Source: SP197 sp965242595 (lineage in GTDB: Bacteria > Pseudomonadota > Alphaproteobacteria > SP197). Taken from it: a DNA stretch of 64,000 bases. Positions 49,529-57,521 of the stretch are shown here, piece by piece; the stretch's first letter is position 1; every line of letters begins with the position of its first letter. Made by a program: the position numbers and the translations under genes. The DNA lies in contig OZ251464.1 of NCBI GenBank assembly GCA_965242595.1, positions 2,232,001 through 2,296,000 on the forward strand, in the 5' to 3' direction. A model generated the notes under the pieces. That model was not told the DNA's origin and made no database searches. It saw only the letters and a list, made by a program, of their open reading frames with translations.

Positions 49529-49990
49529 ATGGGGGCCGTGAACCCGCTCGCCTGCCAGCAACTGTCGCCGACCGCACAGGATGCGGCCACAGCGCGTAGC
49601 TCCAGCCGCGCCCTCTCCCGCTATGCCCGGGCCGGCAAGCCCTTGATCCTTTGCGCCGGGGACGAGAAGCCGGTCGAGCTTCCGGCCGCCACCGCCGCCC
49701 TGCTGGTGGAGATCCTGGAGGCCCTGGCGGCCGGGCAGGCGGTGACACTGCTTCCAGAGGACGCGGAGCTGACCGCCGCCCAGGCGGCCGACATCCTGAA
49801 CGTCTCGCGCCCCTATCTGATGAAACTCCTCGACGACCAGCCCATCCCCCACCGCAAGGTCGGCAGAGATCGCCGCGTCCGGCTGCAAGACATCATGGCC
49901 TACAAGGCCGCGCGCTCCCGTGAACGCAAAGATATTCTCACCCAATTGACGCGCGAGGCTCAAGAGCAGGGTATGGGCTACACAACATGA
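49529..49990 (+). CDS. Excisionase-type helix-turn-helix antitoxin
   Basis: A 153-residue protein. N-terminal half is helical with PVELPAATAALLVEILEALAAGQAVTLLPEDAELTAAQAADILN; then a MerR/excisionase-type helix-turn-helix (AADILNVSRPYLMKLLDDQPIPHRKVGRDRRVRLQDIMAY, about 88-128) and a charged helix. This two-part pattern is that of antitoxins encoded before PIN toxins. It would repress its own operon and bind the toxin through its N- or C-terminal part. Start at 49529 has AGGAGACC upstream. The PIN gene begins 40 bases later. Confidence 0.85.
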   Translation: MGAVNPLACQQLSPTAQDAATARSSSRALSRYARAGKPLILCAGDEKPVELPAATAALLVEILEALAAGQAVTLLPEDAELTAAQAADILNVSRPYLMKLLDDQPIPHRKVGRDRRVRLQDIMAYKAARSRERKDILTQLTREAQEQGMGYTT

Positions 49991-50030
49991 TTTATAGACA
50001 TCCGTTTTCGACAACTGGAGATAAGGCAAC

Positions 50031-50633
50031 ATGCAGACAGAGGCGCATGCTCTACAGCCTTTTTTGATACGTCATTCCCTTCTTCTCGATGCCAACGTCC
50101 TGTATCGAGCGCCTGTGCGCGATATTTTCGTGCAGTTGGTAGAGAACGACATCGTTCGAGCACGGTGGACGCGAGACATTCACCGGGAATGGATCGCAGC
50201 GTTGCTGCGCAACGCCCCGCACCGTGATCGGAAAGCTCTCGAGCGCACGCGCGACCTCATGGATCGGGCGTTTCCCGACTGCCTGGTCACGGGATACGAG
50301 GATCTGGCTTCAACCCTGACGCTGCCCGATCCGAACGACCGGCACGTTCTCGCTGCCGCCATCGTTGGCCGATGCAATACGATCGTCACCTCGAACCTGC
50401 GCGATTTTCCAGAGACGGTCCTTGAACCGTACGGTATCGACGCCCGGCAGCCCGACGATGTCCTGTGCGACCTCCTCGATACGACACCCGAAGCGCTCTG
50501 CAAAACGTTTCGGGAAATACGCACCTGTTTGGAGAAACCGGCCTTCACGGCACGGAAGTACCTCGACAATCTCGCCCGGCAGGGGCTCATCGCAACGGCC
50601 GCCAGATTGGAACAATTCGCGGCGGACATCTGA
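50031..50633 (+). CDS. PIN-domain toxin (RNase)
   Basis: A 200-residue PIN-domain protein. First acidic strand LLLDANVLYRAPVRDIFVQL (D near residue 20), the WTRDIHREWIAAL helix, then LTLPDPNDRHVLAAAIVGRCNTIVTSNLRDFPETVLEPYGI with the other acidic residues (DxNDxHVLAAA, SNLRDF). The DPNDRHVLAAA motif is typical of the VapC-like group paired with excisionase-type antitoxins. Likely cleaves RNA when free. ATG at 50031 has GGAGATAAGG upstream. The extra C-terminal helical region (about 140-200) is longer than minimal VapC. Confidence 0.88.
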   Translation: MQTEAHALQPFLIRHSLLLDANVLYRAPVRDIFVQLVENDIVRARWTRDIHREWIAALLRNAPHRDRKALERTRDLMDRAFPDCLVTGYEDLASTLTLPDPNDRHVLAAAIVGRCNTIVTSNLRDFPETVLEPYGIDARQPDDVLCDLLDTTPEALCKTFREIRTCLEKPAFTARKYLDNLARQGLIATAARLEQFAADI

Positions 50634-50657
50634 AAGCCATCGCGCCCCCTCACCGCT

Positions 50658-51605
50658 TCACAGCCCCGCGGCCCGGCGCGCCTTCAGCACCCCCACCAGG
50701 CCATCGTTCATGCGCCGGGTCAGGGCGCGGAAATCCTGCCCGGCGGCGGCCTTATCGGTGCCCTCGACCAGCCTTGCCGCCAGCTCCGGCGTCAGTTCGG
50801 GCGCGTCCAGCCGGCTCCAGGGCAGCTTCAGCGCCGGGCCGAACTGTTCCAGGCAATAGGCCATGCCGCCCTCGCCACCGCCCACATGATAAACCATGCA
50901 CGGCCCCATCAGCGCCCAGCGCGGGCCGGGGCCGTTGACGATGGCGGTGTCGATCTGTTCCACCGTCGCCTCGCCGGCGGCGATCATGTGCAGCGCCTCG
51001 CGCCACACCGCCTCCTGCAAGCGGGTGGCGACAAAGCCCGGCACCTCCTTTTCCAGCACCAGCGGCGCCTTGCCGGCATGGCGGAAAAACGCCTCCGCCC
51101 AGGCCACCGCCCGGGGGCAGGTTCTGGCGCCGCCGACGATCTCCACCAGCGGCATCAGATAGGGCGGATTGAAGGGATGGGCCGTCACCGTCCGCTCCGG
51201 CGTCGGACAGCGGCGCTGAATGTCGCTCATGGCGAGGCCGGAGGTGGAAGAGCAGATCACCACATCCTCGCCCACCAACGCCCCCAGCCGGGCATAAACC
51301 TCCTGCTTCAGCGCCAGATCTTCCGGCACGCTTTCCTGCACGAACTCCGCCTCCGCGACCGCCTCCGCCAGATCGTCGCTCACCCGCAGCCGCGCGCGCG
51401 AGGCGCCCTCGGCCAGCCCCAGCTGGGAGAGCGCAACCCAGGCGGCATCGATCAGCCCGCGCAGCTTGTCCTCTTCGCCGCCATCGTAGAGCCAGGAGGT
51501 GACATGGTAGCCGCGGGCGAGGAAAAACGCCGCCCAGCCGGCGCCGATAGGGCCGGCGCCCAGACAGGCGATGCGGCGAATGTCCTCGGGCGGCTTGCGC
51601 GCCAT
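50658..51605 (-). CDS. Carnitine 3-dehydrogenase-like 3-hydroxyacyl-CoA dehydrogenase family enzyme
   Basis: A 315-residue NAD-dependent dehydrogenase: GAGPIGAGWAAFFLARGY (15-32), VQESVPEDLALKQEVY, SSTSGLAMSDIQ, AHPFNPPYLMPLVEIVGG, and the C-terminal GPGPRWALMGPCMVYHVGGGEGGMAYCLEQFG and PWSRLDAPELTPEL. That C-terminal set is close to L-carnitine dehydrogenases, so 3-hydroxy quaternary amines are likely substrates, with other beta-hydroxy acids possible. Oxidation of carnitine gives 3-dehydrocarnitine, a known BKACE substrate, and a BKACE gene lies 12 kb away. ATG at 51605 has GAGGAGGGG upstream. Divergent from the HisA-like gene. Confidence 0.85.
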   Translation of the reverse strand: MARKPPEDIRRIACLGAGPIGAGWAAFFLARGYHVTSWLYDGGEEDKLRGLIDAAWVALSQLGLAEGASRARLRVSDDLAEAVAEAEFVQESVPEDLALKQEVYARLGALVGEDVVICSSTSGLAMSDIQRRCPTPERTVTAHPFNPPYLMPLVEIVGGARTCPRAVAWAEAFFRHAGKAPLVLEKEVPGFVATRLQEAVWREALHMIAAGEATVEQIDTAIVNGPGPRWALMGPCMVYHVGGGEGGMAYCLEQFGPALKLPWSRLDAPELTPELAARLVEGTDKAAAGQDFRALTRRMNDGLVGVLKARRAAGL

Positions 51606-51746
51606 GGCGTCCCCTCCTCGTCCCCCAGACTCGTCCCCAGCCCGGCGGCGCGAGTCTAGCCGCCCTTGGCGGCCCGCCGCAAAGGGCGGCGCAGGCGCCG
51701 CGGGGGCCGGGCTGCCCCGTCCGGGCCGCTGTGCTATGAAGGAGCC

Positions 51747-52490
51747 ATGAAAATCTACCCCACCATCGAGATCATGGCCGGCCGGGCGGTGGACCGCATC
51801 GACGGCCGCCACGAAACCCCGGCCGCCTTCGACCTGGCGCCCTTCGAGGCCGCCTGCGCCTTCGCCCGGGCCGGCGCCGAATGTCTCCACATCGTCGATG
51901 TGGACGGCACCCTGCAAGGCGGGCGCCACAACGCAGACCTGATCCGCCGCATCGTCGATGGCGCCGCCGTGCCGGTGCAGGTCTCCGGCGGCATCAGAAC
52001 CACGGCCCAGGTCCACTGGTGGTTCGAACACGGCGCCGCCCGCGTCGTGCTGGGCACCGCCGCGGTCAAGGACCGCCACCTGGTGCGCGAGGCCTGCGCC
52101 GCCTATCCCGACCGCGTGCTGGCCACCGTGGCGGCCAGGGGCGAGTGGGTGGTGATCGAGGGCTGGCGCGAGGAAACCAGCTTCCCGCCCATCGATCTGG
52201 CCCGCGATATGGAGCAGGCGGGCATCGGCGAGATCGTGTTCGTCGATCTCGACCGCGACAAGAACCCCAGGGAATACAGCCTGGTGCGCACCATGCGCAT
52301 GGGCGAGGCGCTCTCCATCCCGGTGATCTCCAGCGGCACGGCGGCAACCCTGGACGACGTGGCGATGCTGAAATACCTGCCCAACATCGCCGGCTGCATC
52401 GTCGGCCGCGCCCTGTTCCGCGGCACCTTCTCCCTGGCCGACGCGCTGGCAACAGCCGCCGCCGCCTACACCCCCGCGCGCCTGGTCTAG
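51747..52490 (+). CDS. HisA/HisF-like TIM barrel lacking the catalytic aspartates
   Basis: A 247-residue (beta/alpha)8 protein of the HisA (ProFAR isomerase) fold. The two phosphate loops are present: QVSGGIRTTAQV and VISSGTAATLDDV. The catalytic pair is not: the first Asp of HisA (in PALDLIDG) is Glu-8 here (PTIEIMAG), and the second (in DVRG) is Ala-128 (VAARGEW). It therefore should not do the histidine-pathway isomerisation. It lies outside any his cluster, seven bases or fewer from a glutamine-synthetase-like gene. ATG at 51747 follows GAAGGAGCC. A related reaction on a ribose-phosphate-like or other sugar phosphate is possible; unknown. Confidence 0.8.
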   Translation: MKIYPTIEIMAGRAVDRIDGRHETPAAFDLAPFEAACAFARAGAECLHIVDVDGTLQGGRHNADLIRRIVDGAAVPVQVSGGIRTTAQVHWWFEHGAARVVLGTAAVKDRHLVREACAAYPDRVLATVAARGEWVVIEGWREETSFPPIDLARDMEQAGIGEIVFVDLDRDKNPREYSLVRTMRMGEALSIPVISSGTAATLDDVAMLKYLPNIAGCIVGRALFRGTFSLADALATAAAAYTPARLV

Positions 52491-52492
52491 CC

Positions 52493-53887
52493 GTGGCCGG
52501 AGAGGCGCGCGCGGACAGGACCAGGCAGCACGAACGCGATGCCGCCCCTGGCGGCGAGGAGGCGGGCGCGGCCTTGCAGGCCATGCGCGAGCGTGGCGTG
52601 CGCATCGTCCATGTCGCCATCCCCGATCTCGACGCCTGCCTGCGTGAGCGGCGCCTGGCGGTGGACGATGTGGACGCGGCCTTCGGGGCGGGCGGCAGCT
52701 TTCCGGGGGTACTCCACAAATGGGACAGCGGCGAGCATGTCACCGGCCCGCCGCCCTTTGTCGGCGAGGCGGTGGCGGTGGACTGGCAGAGCGCGCGCGA
52801 CTGGCCGTTCGAACCGCAGGCGGCGCTGCTGTTCGCCGACTATGCCGGCCCATCGCGGCAGTTCAGCCCGCGCGAGCTGCTGAAAGCGCAGCTGGCGCGG
52901 GCGGCGGCGCTGGGAATCACGGCCAGGGCGGGACTGGAATTCGAGTTCCAGCTGCTGGATGAGGACGCCCGCGCCCTGCGCGACAAGGGCTTCGAAGGCT
53001 TCGCCATGCACGCCCCCGACAACCGCTGCTGGGGCAGCCATTCGGCCGCCGTCCACAGCGACTATCTGGCCGGGCTGGAGGCCGTGCTGCGCCGCGCCGG
53101 CGTGGACCCGTTCGCCCTGGGGCCGGAGTTGGGGCCGGGCTGCTTCGAGGCGACGCTGCGGGCCGGCGAGCCGCTGCGCGCGGGCGACGATGCGGTGCTG
53201 TTCAAAACCTGCGCCAAGGCCTTTTCCAGGCGCCGGGGCCTGACGGCGAGCTTCATGGCCAGGCTGGCCGCCGACCTGCCCGGCCAGTCGGGCCATGTCC
53301 ATCTCTCCCTCGCCTGCGCGAACAGCGGGCGGGCGCTGTTCGGCCCGGGCGAGGGCGCCGGCGGCGTGAACGAAACCATGGGCCGGGCCATCGCCGGGCT
53401 GGTGGAACTGGCACCCGAAGCGCTGGCGCTGGCGGCGCATACGGTCAACTCCTGGCGGCGGCTGGCGCCCGGCCATTGGGCGCCGAAGACCGCCGGCTGG
53501 GCGGTGCAGAACTATGCCGCCGCGGTGCGCGCGGTGCCCCAGCCCCAGGACCGGGCGCGGCTGGAATTCCGCCTGCCGGGCGCCGACACCAACCCCTATC
53601 TCGCCATCGCCCTGGCCCTGGCAGGCGCGCTCCACGGCATCGAGAGCGGCGCCGTCCTGCCCCCTCCCATCGCGGGCGGCGGCCCCGACGACGAGGCCCC
53701 GGAAGGGACCGCCCTGCCCCGCAACCTGCTGGAAGCGGCCGAGCGGCTCGATGCCAGCCCCCTGGCGCGGCGCCTGTTCGGCGACCGTTTCATCGATCGC
53801 TTCGTCGCCACGCGCCGTCACGAGGACGCCGTGCTGCGCCACCATGTCGGCGCCTTCGAACGGGCGCGCTATCTCGAGATCGTGTGA
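52493..53887 (+). CDS. Glutamine synthetase family ligase, second copy
   Basis: About 464 residues from GTG at 52493, or 434 from ATG at 52583. Signatures: GLEFEFQLL, LGPGCFEATLRAGEPL, MARLAADLPGQSGHVHLSL, and RLEFRLPGADTNPYLAIALALAGAL. It is a GlnA-like gamma-glutamyl ligase of unknown acceptor rather than the biosynthetic enzyme; it lacks clear glutamine-synthetase metal-loop symmetry in the middle. The GTG start lies two bases after the HisA-like stop, so these are probably translated together. Followed 42 bases later by a third ligase, the PhyH gene and an ABC importer. Confidence 0.85.
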   Translation: MAGEARADRTRQHERDAAPGGEEAGAALQAMRERGVRIVHVAIPDLDACLRERRLAVDDVDAAFGAGGSFPGVLHKWDSGEHVTGPPPFVGEAVAVDWQSARDWPFEPQAALLFADYAGPSRQFSPRELLKAQLARAAALGITARAGLEFEFQLLDEDARALRDKGFEGFAMHAPDNRCWGSHSAAVHSDYLAGLEAVLRRAGVDPFALGPELGPGCFEATLRAGEPLRAGDDAVLFKTCAKAFSRRRGLTASFMARLAADLPGQSGHVHLSLACANSGRALFGPGEGAGGVNETMGRAIAGLVELAPEALALAAHTVNSWRRLAPGHWAPKTAGWAVQNYAAAVRAVPQPQDRARLEFRLPGADTNPYLAIALALAGALHGIESGAVLPPPIAGGGPDDEAPEGTALPRNLLEAAERLDASPLARRLFGDRFIDRFVATRRHEDAVLRHHVGAFERARYLEIV

Positions 53888-53929
53888 ATGCGCTATCCTG
53901 AGGCGGCGTGAAGGGGGAAACGGGCAAGC

Positions 53930-55393
53930 ATGGACATTGAGGTCTATGGCAGCGCGCCGGGGCGTGACGATCTGATCCGCCAGGCGCGGGAGAAGATCGA
54001 TCGCCTGGGGATCGCCTTCGTCTATTGCCAATACATCTCCATCACCGGGCGCATCATGGGCAAGGCGGTGCCGGCCCCCCACTGGGAGCAGGTGGCGGCG
54101 CAGGGCATCCAGACCTGGTATGGCGGCCTCGCCAATGTGCTGCCCGACCGCGCCGGCAACCTGCTGGGCTTTCCCGCCAACGCCCATGAGCTGGTCGCCC
54201 TGCCCGACCCGGAGACCTTCTGCCAGCTGCCCTGGAACAAGCGCATAGCGCGGGTGTTCTGCACCGTGTTTCACGGACGCGAGGAGGACGAGAGACCGGG
54301 CGCCTTCATGGAGGAAGACTGCCGCGGCAATCTGCGCCGCGTCCATCGCCGCTTCACGGCCGACCATGACGGCCTCCACCTGCGCCATGGCTGCGAGCCG
54401 GAGATGGCGTGGCTGAACAAGGGCGCCGACGGCATGCCGGCCGGCGGCCCCACCAAACCGCTGGCCTATCACATCGACCAGTTCGAGGCCCTGGCCGGGG
54501 TCTATGCCAAGGTCAACGATTACGGCCACGCCATGGGCCTCGACATGATCCAGGGCGACCACGAGGACGCCCCCGGCCAGCTGGAGCTGAATTTCAGCTA
54601 TGACGAGGCGCTGCGGACCTGCGACCGGCTCACCACCTACCGCCAGATCTGCGCCCAGGTGGCGCGCGAAGAGGGGCTGGTCGCCTGCTTCATGGCGAAA
54701 CCCTTCATGGGCGTGTCGGGCAATGGCTGCCACCACAACATGTCGCTGTGGCGGGGCGGGGCCGACGCCCTGGTCTGCCATGTCGCCGGCCCCCGCCCCG
54801 GCATGGACGGCGTCTTTCACCACCGCCAGGGCGGCGCCAATCTGTTCCTGGCCGAGGATGGCGGCTGGATGCCGGGGCCGGTGGGGCTGGCCGCCATCGG
54901 CGGTGTCATGGCCCATCTGCCGGCGCTGACCGCCATCGGCTCATCGAGCGTGAACTCCTACCGCCGCATGCTGGATCTGGGCCTGTGGGCGCCGGTCTAT
55001 GCCGATTGGGGCTATCAGAACCGCACCACGGCCTTGCGCGTCTCGGCCCCCGGGCGCTTCGAATACCGCGCCGTCGATGCCATGGTGAACCCCTATCTGA
55101 TGGCCGCCGCCCTGCTGAAGGCGATGGACGACGGCATAAGGCGCGGCCTGGATCCCGGCCCGCCCGAACAGCGCGACATCTACCGGGCGATGGAGGCGGG
55201 CAAGCAGGTCCGCCGCCTGCCGCGCTATTTCGGCGAGGCGCTGGACGCCCTGGCGGCGGACGAGGTGGTGAAATCCGCCCTGCCGGGCCGGCTTTACGCC
55301 ATCTACGACCAATACAAGCGCGACGAGTGGGACCGTTTCAACGCCGAGGTCAGCGACTGGGATCTGAAGCGCTACCTCGATTGCCTGCCGTAA
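53930..55393 (+). CDS. Glutamine synthetase family ligase, third copy
   Basis: A 487-residue ligase of the same superfamily but a different subgroup from the other two. Motifs: GCEPEMAWLNKG, QLELNFSYDEALRTCDRL, MAKPFMGVSGNGCHHNMSLW, SVNSYRRMLDLGLWAPVYADWGYQNRTTALRV and MVNPYLMAAALLKAMDDG. Related proteins include gamma-glutamyl-polyamine and gamma-glutamyl-methylamide synthetases. ATG at 53930 follows GGGGGAAACGGGC. Its stop is 14 bases before the PhyH gene. With the importer downstream it probably activates an imported amine as a gamma-glutamyl derivative; the amine is unidentified. Confidence 0.87.
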   Translation: MDIEVYGSAPGRDDLIRQAREKIDRLGIAFVYCQYISITGRIMGKAVPAPHWEQVAAQGIQTWYGGLANVLPDRAGNLLGFPANAHELVALPDPETFCQLPWNKRIARVFCTVFHGREEDERPGAFMEEDCRGNLRRVHRRFTADHDGLHLRHGCEPEMAWLNKGADGMPAGGPTKPLAYHIDQFEALAGVYAKVNDYGHAMGLDMIQGDHEDAPGQLELNFSYDEALRTCDRLTTYRQICAQVAREEGLVACFMAKPFMGVSGNGCHHNMSLWRGGADALVCHVAGPRPGMDGVFHHRQGGANLFLAEDGGWMPGPVGLAAIGGVMAHLPALTAIGSSSVNSYRRMLDLGLWAPVYADWGYQNRTTALRVSAPGRFEYRAVDAMVNPYLMAAALLKAMDDGIRRGLDPGPPEQRDIYRAMEAGKQVRRLPRYFGEALDALAADEVVKSALPGRLYAIYDQYKRDEWDRFNAEVSDWDLKRYLDCLP

Positions 55394-55407
55394 GCGGAGG
55401 AGGCGCC

Positions 55408-56274
55408 ATGCTCGAACTCGACAGAGACCACATCGAGGCCTTTCGCCGCGATGGCTTCGTCGTGGTGGAAGACCTGATCGACGAGGCGACGGCGGAGGCG
55501 CTGAAGGCCAGCTTCGCGCGCATGTTCCGCGGCCACTTCGAGACCGGCATCCGCCCCGACGAGGTGAACTGGCAGGAGGGCGAGAGCGACCCCAGCCTGA
55601 CGCGCCAGATCTGCAATGGCTGGAAGGGCGACCGCACCGTCGCCGCCACCGTGCTGCGCGAGGATATCGGCCGCGCCTGCGCCCTGCTGGCCGGCTGGCC
55701 CGGCGCCCGCGTCAAGGTGGACAACCTGCTGTGGAAGCCCGCCGGCGCCCGCTCCCTGGGCATGCACCAGGATTGCGCCTATCTCGACTGGATCCACCCC
55801 AACGAGATGACCAGCTGCTGGATCGCCCTGGACGACACCACGCCCGAGGGCGGCACCATGGAGCTGGTGAAAGGCTCCCACCGCTGGGCCCCCGCCCCCC
55901 CCATCGCCAATTTCCACGGCCCCGAAGATTACCGCAAAGAAATGCGCCAGGCCGCGGTCACCGAAGGAATGTCGTGCCCCGCTATCGCCTATATGCACGT
56001 CCGAAAGTGCTCAGGCTCTTTCCACCACGGCCGCATCTGGCACGGCTCCGGCCCCAATGCCAGCGCCATGGCGCGCCGTTCGCTGGTGGTCCACTGCCTG
56101 TCGTCCCGGGCGCGCTATGTGCCGGAGAAGATCGCCACCGGCACCGGCCCCATCTATGGCCGCTATATGCCCCGCGACGGCAGCACGGCCATGGACGACA
56201 ACGATTTCCCCATCCTGTGGTCTGCCGCCGGCGAGCGCTCGGCCTGGATCGATGGCTATCTGGCAGGTATCTGA
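55408..56274 (+). CDS. Phytanoyl-CoA dioxygenase (PhyH) family protein
   Basis: A 288-residue iron/2-oxoglutarate dioxygenase. The H-x-D pair is H120-Q-D122 (LGMHQDCAYLDW), the distal region FHHGRIWHGSGPNASAMARRSLVVH supplies the second histidine and the arginine for 2-oxoglutarate, and WIALDDTTPEGGTMELVKGSHRWAP is the usual core strand. Hydroxylates an aliphatic or amino compound; relatives act on ectoine, phytanoyl-CoA and halogenated or N-methylated amines. ATG at 55408 has GGAGGAGG upstream. Part of the ligase-PhyH-importer operon; substrate unknown. Confidence 0.9.
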   Translation: MLELDRDHIEAFRRDGFVVVEDLIDEATAEALKASFARMFRGHFETGIRPDEVNWQEGESDPSLTRQICNGWKGDRTVAATVLREDIGRACALLAGWPGARVKVDNLLWKPAGARSLGMHQDCAYLDWIHPNEMTSCWIALDDTTPEGGTMELVKGSHRWAPAPPIANFHGPEDYRKEMRQAAVTEGMSCPAIAYMHVRKCSGSFHHGRIWHGSGPNASAMARRSLVVHCLSSRARYVPEKIATGTGPIYGRYMPRDGSTAMDDNDFPILWSAAGERSAWIDGYLAGI

Positions 56275-56404
56275 CCCCTCGACGCCGCGCGCGGACGGCG
56301 CTACAAGACACGCTTGTGCCGGGGCTGCCCGCGATGATGTCCGCAGCGCTGGGGGAAGGCATGGCGACGCCCGCTAACGACAATCCGATGAGGAGGACAC
56401 AGCA

Positions 56405-57466
56405 ATGACCACGACGAGGAAGGCAACGGCGCTGGCCGCCGTTCTGGCCCTGGCCGGCTTTGCCGCCCCGGCCCTGGCCCAGGGCGAACTCAATGTGCTG
56501 ACCTGGGAGGGCTACACCGATCCCGGCTTCGTCGCGCCCTTCGAGGAGGCCACCGGCTGCAAGCTGACTCCCACCTATGTCGGCTCCAACGACGAGTATC
56601 CCGCCAAGCTCGCCGGCGGCGGCGGTGTCTACGACCTGGTCTCGCCTTCGGTCGATACCACCACCATCCTGATGAAGGCCGGCCTGGTGGACGAGATCGA
56701 CACCGCCAGGCTGGAACGCTGGGGCGAGCTTTATGAGAAGTTCCGCAACCACGGCGGTGTCAACTATCAGGGCGGCGTCTATGGCGTGCCCTTTACCTGG
56801 GGTTCCATCCCCTTCATGTATCGCACCGACATGTTCGAGACCGCCCCCGACAGCATCGCCATGTTGTGGCAGGACGAAACGCTGGCCGGCAAGATCAGCC
56901 TGTGGGACGACAAAACCAACATCTACATCGTCGCTCGCATGTTGTTCGGCACCGATATCGATGTCTATGACCTCAGCGACGAGCAGCTGGCGGCCGTGCG
57001 CGACAAGCTGATCGAGCTCAAGCCCGCCATCCGCAAATACTGGTCCACGGCCGGCGAACTGGTGAACCTTTACGCCAATGGCGAGGTGGCCATCTCCAAC
57101 ACCTGGGGCGGCTATCAGTCGGCGCTGCTGGCCGATGAAGGCATCGATATGATGGAGTTCATCCCTGTGGAGAAGGCCGACGGCTGGGCCGATGCCTGGC
57201 AGATCGTCAAGGGCACACCCAACGAGGATTGCGCCTATGCCTGGCTGAACTATGCCATCGGCCCCGGCGGCCAGTGCGGCGTGGTGGGCGTTACCGGCTA
57301 TTCCGGCTCCAACCCGGCGGTGCTGAGGGAATGCCTGGACGAGGAGACCTTCATGGCCCTGAACCAGGCCGATTTCGAATATCTGGACAACTTGGTGCTG
57401 TGGGAGGAACCGGCCCGCGTCGATGCCTATATCGGCACCTGGAACGCGGTGAAGGCAGCGCAGTAG
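56405..57466 (+). CDS. Polyamine-type ABC transporter, periplasmic binding protein
   Basis: A 353-residue periplasmic substrate-binding protein of the PotD/PotF type. Signal peptide residues 1-25, cleavage likely after ALA-25. Mature sequence begins QGELNVLTWEGYTDPGFVAPFEEATGC, very similar in pattern to spermidine/putrescine and related amine binding proteins; also YGVPFTWGSIPFMYRTD and ISNTWGGYQSALL. Ligand residues cannot be assigned by eye. It leads a four-gene importer (binding protein, ATPase, two permeases). The gap to the ATPase holds a GC-rich stem-loop that could give higher expression of the binding protein. Confidence 0.93.
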   Translation: MTTTRKATALAAVLALAGFAAPALAQGELNVLTWEGYTDPGFVAPFEEATGCKLTPTYVGSNDEYPAKLAGGGGVYDLVSPSVDTTTILMKAGLVDEIDTARLERWGELYEKFRNHGGVNYQGGVYGVPFTWGSIPFMYRTDMFETAPDSIAMLWQDETLAGKISLWDDKTNIYIVARMLFGTDIDVYDLSDEQLAAVRDKLIELKPAIRKYWSTAGELVNLYANGEVAISNTWGGYQSALLADEGIDMMEFIPVEKADGWADAWQIVKGTPNEDCAYAWLNYAIGPGGQCGVVGVTGYSGSNPAVLRECLDEETFMALNQADFEYLDNLVLWEEPARVDAYIGTWNAVKAAQ

Positions 57467-57473
57467 CGGCGGC

Positions 57474-57496
57474 GCGGGCGGGCGATGCCCGTCCGC
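57474..57496 (+). terminator. Stem-loop between binding-protein and ATPase genes
   Basis: GCGGGCGGGC (57474-57483), loop GAT, GCCCGTCCGC (57487-57496): a ten-pair stem with one G-U pair. No U-tract follows, so it is more likely a message-stabilising or attenuating hairpin than a full terminator. Confidence 0.5.
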
Positions 57497-57521
57497 TCCT
57501 TCGCCCATGGGGTGCGGGGCG

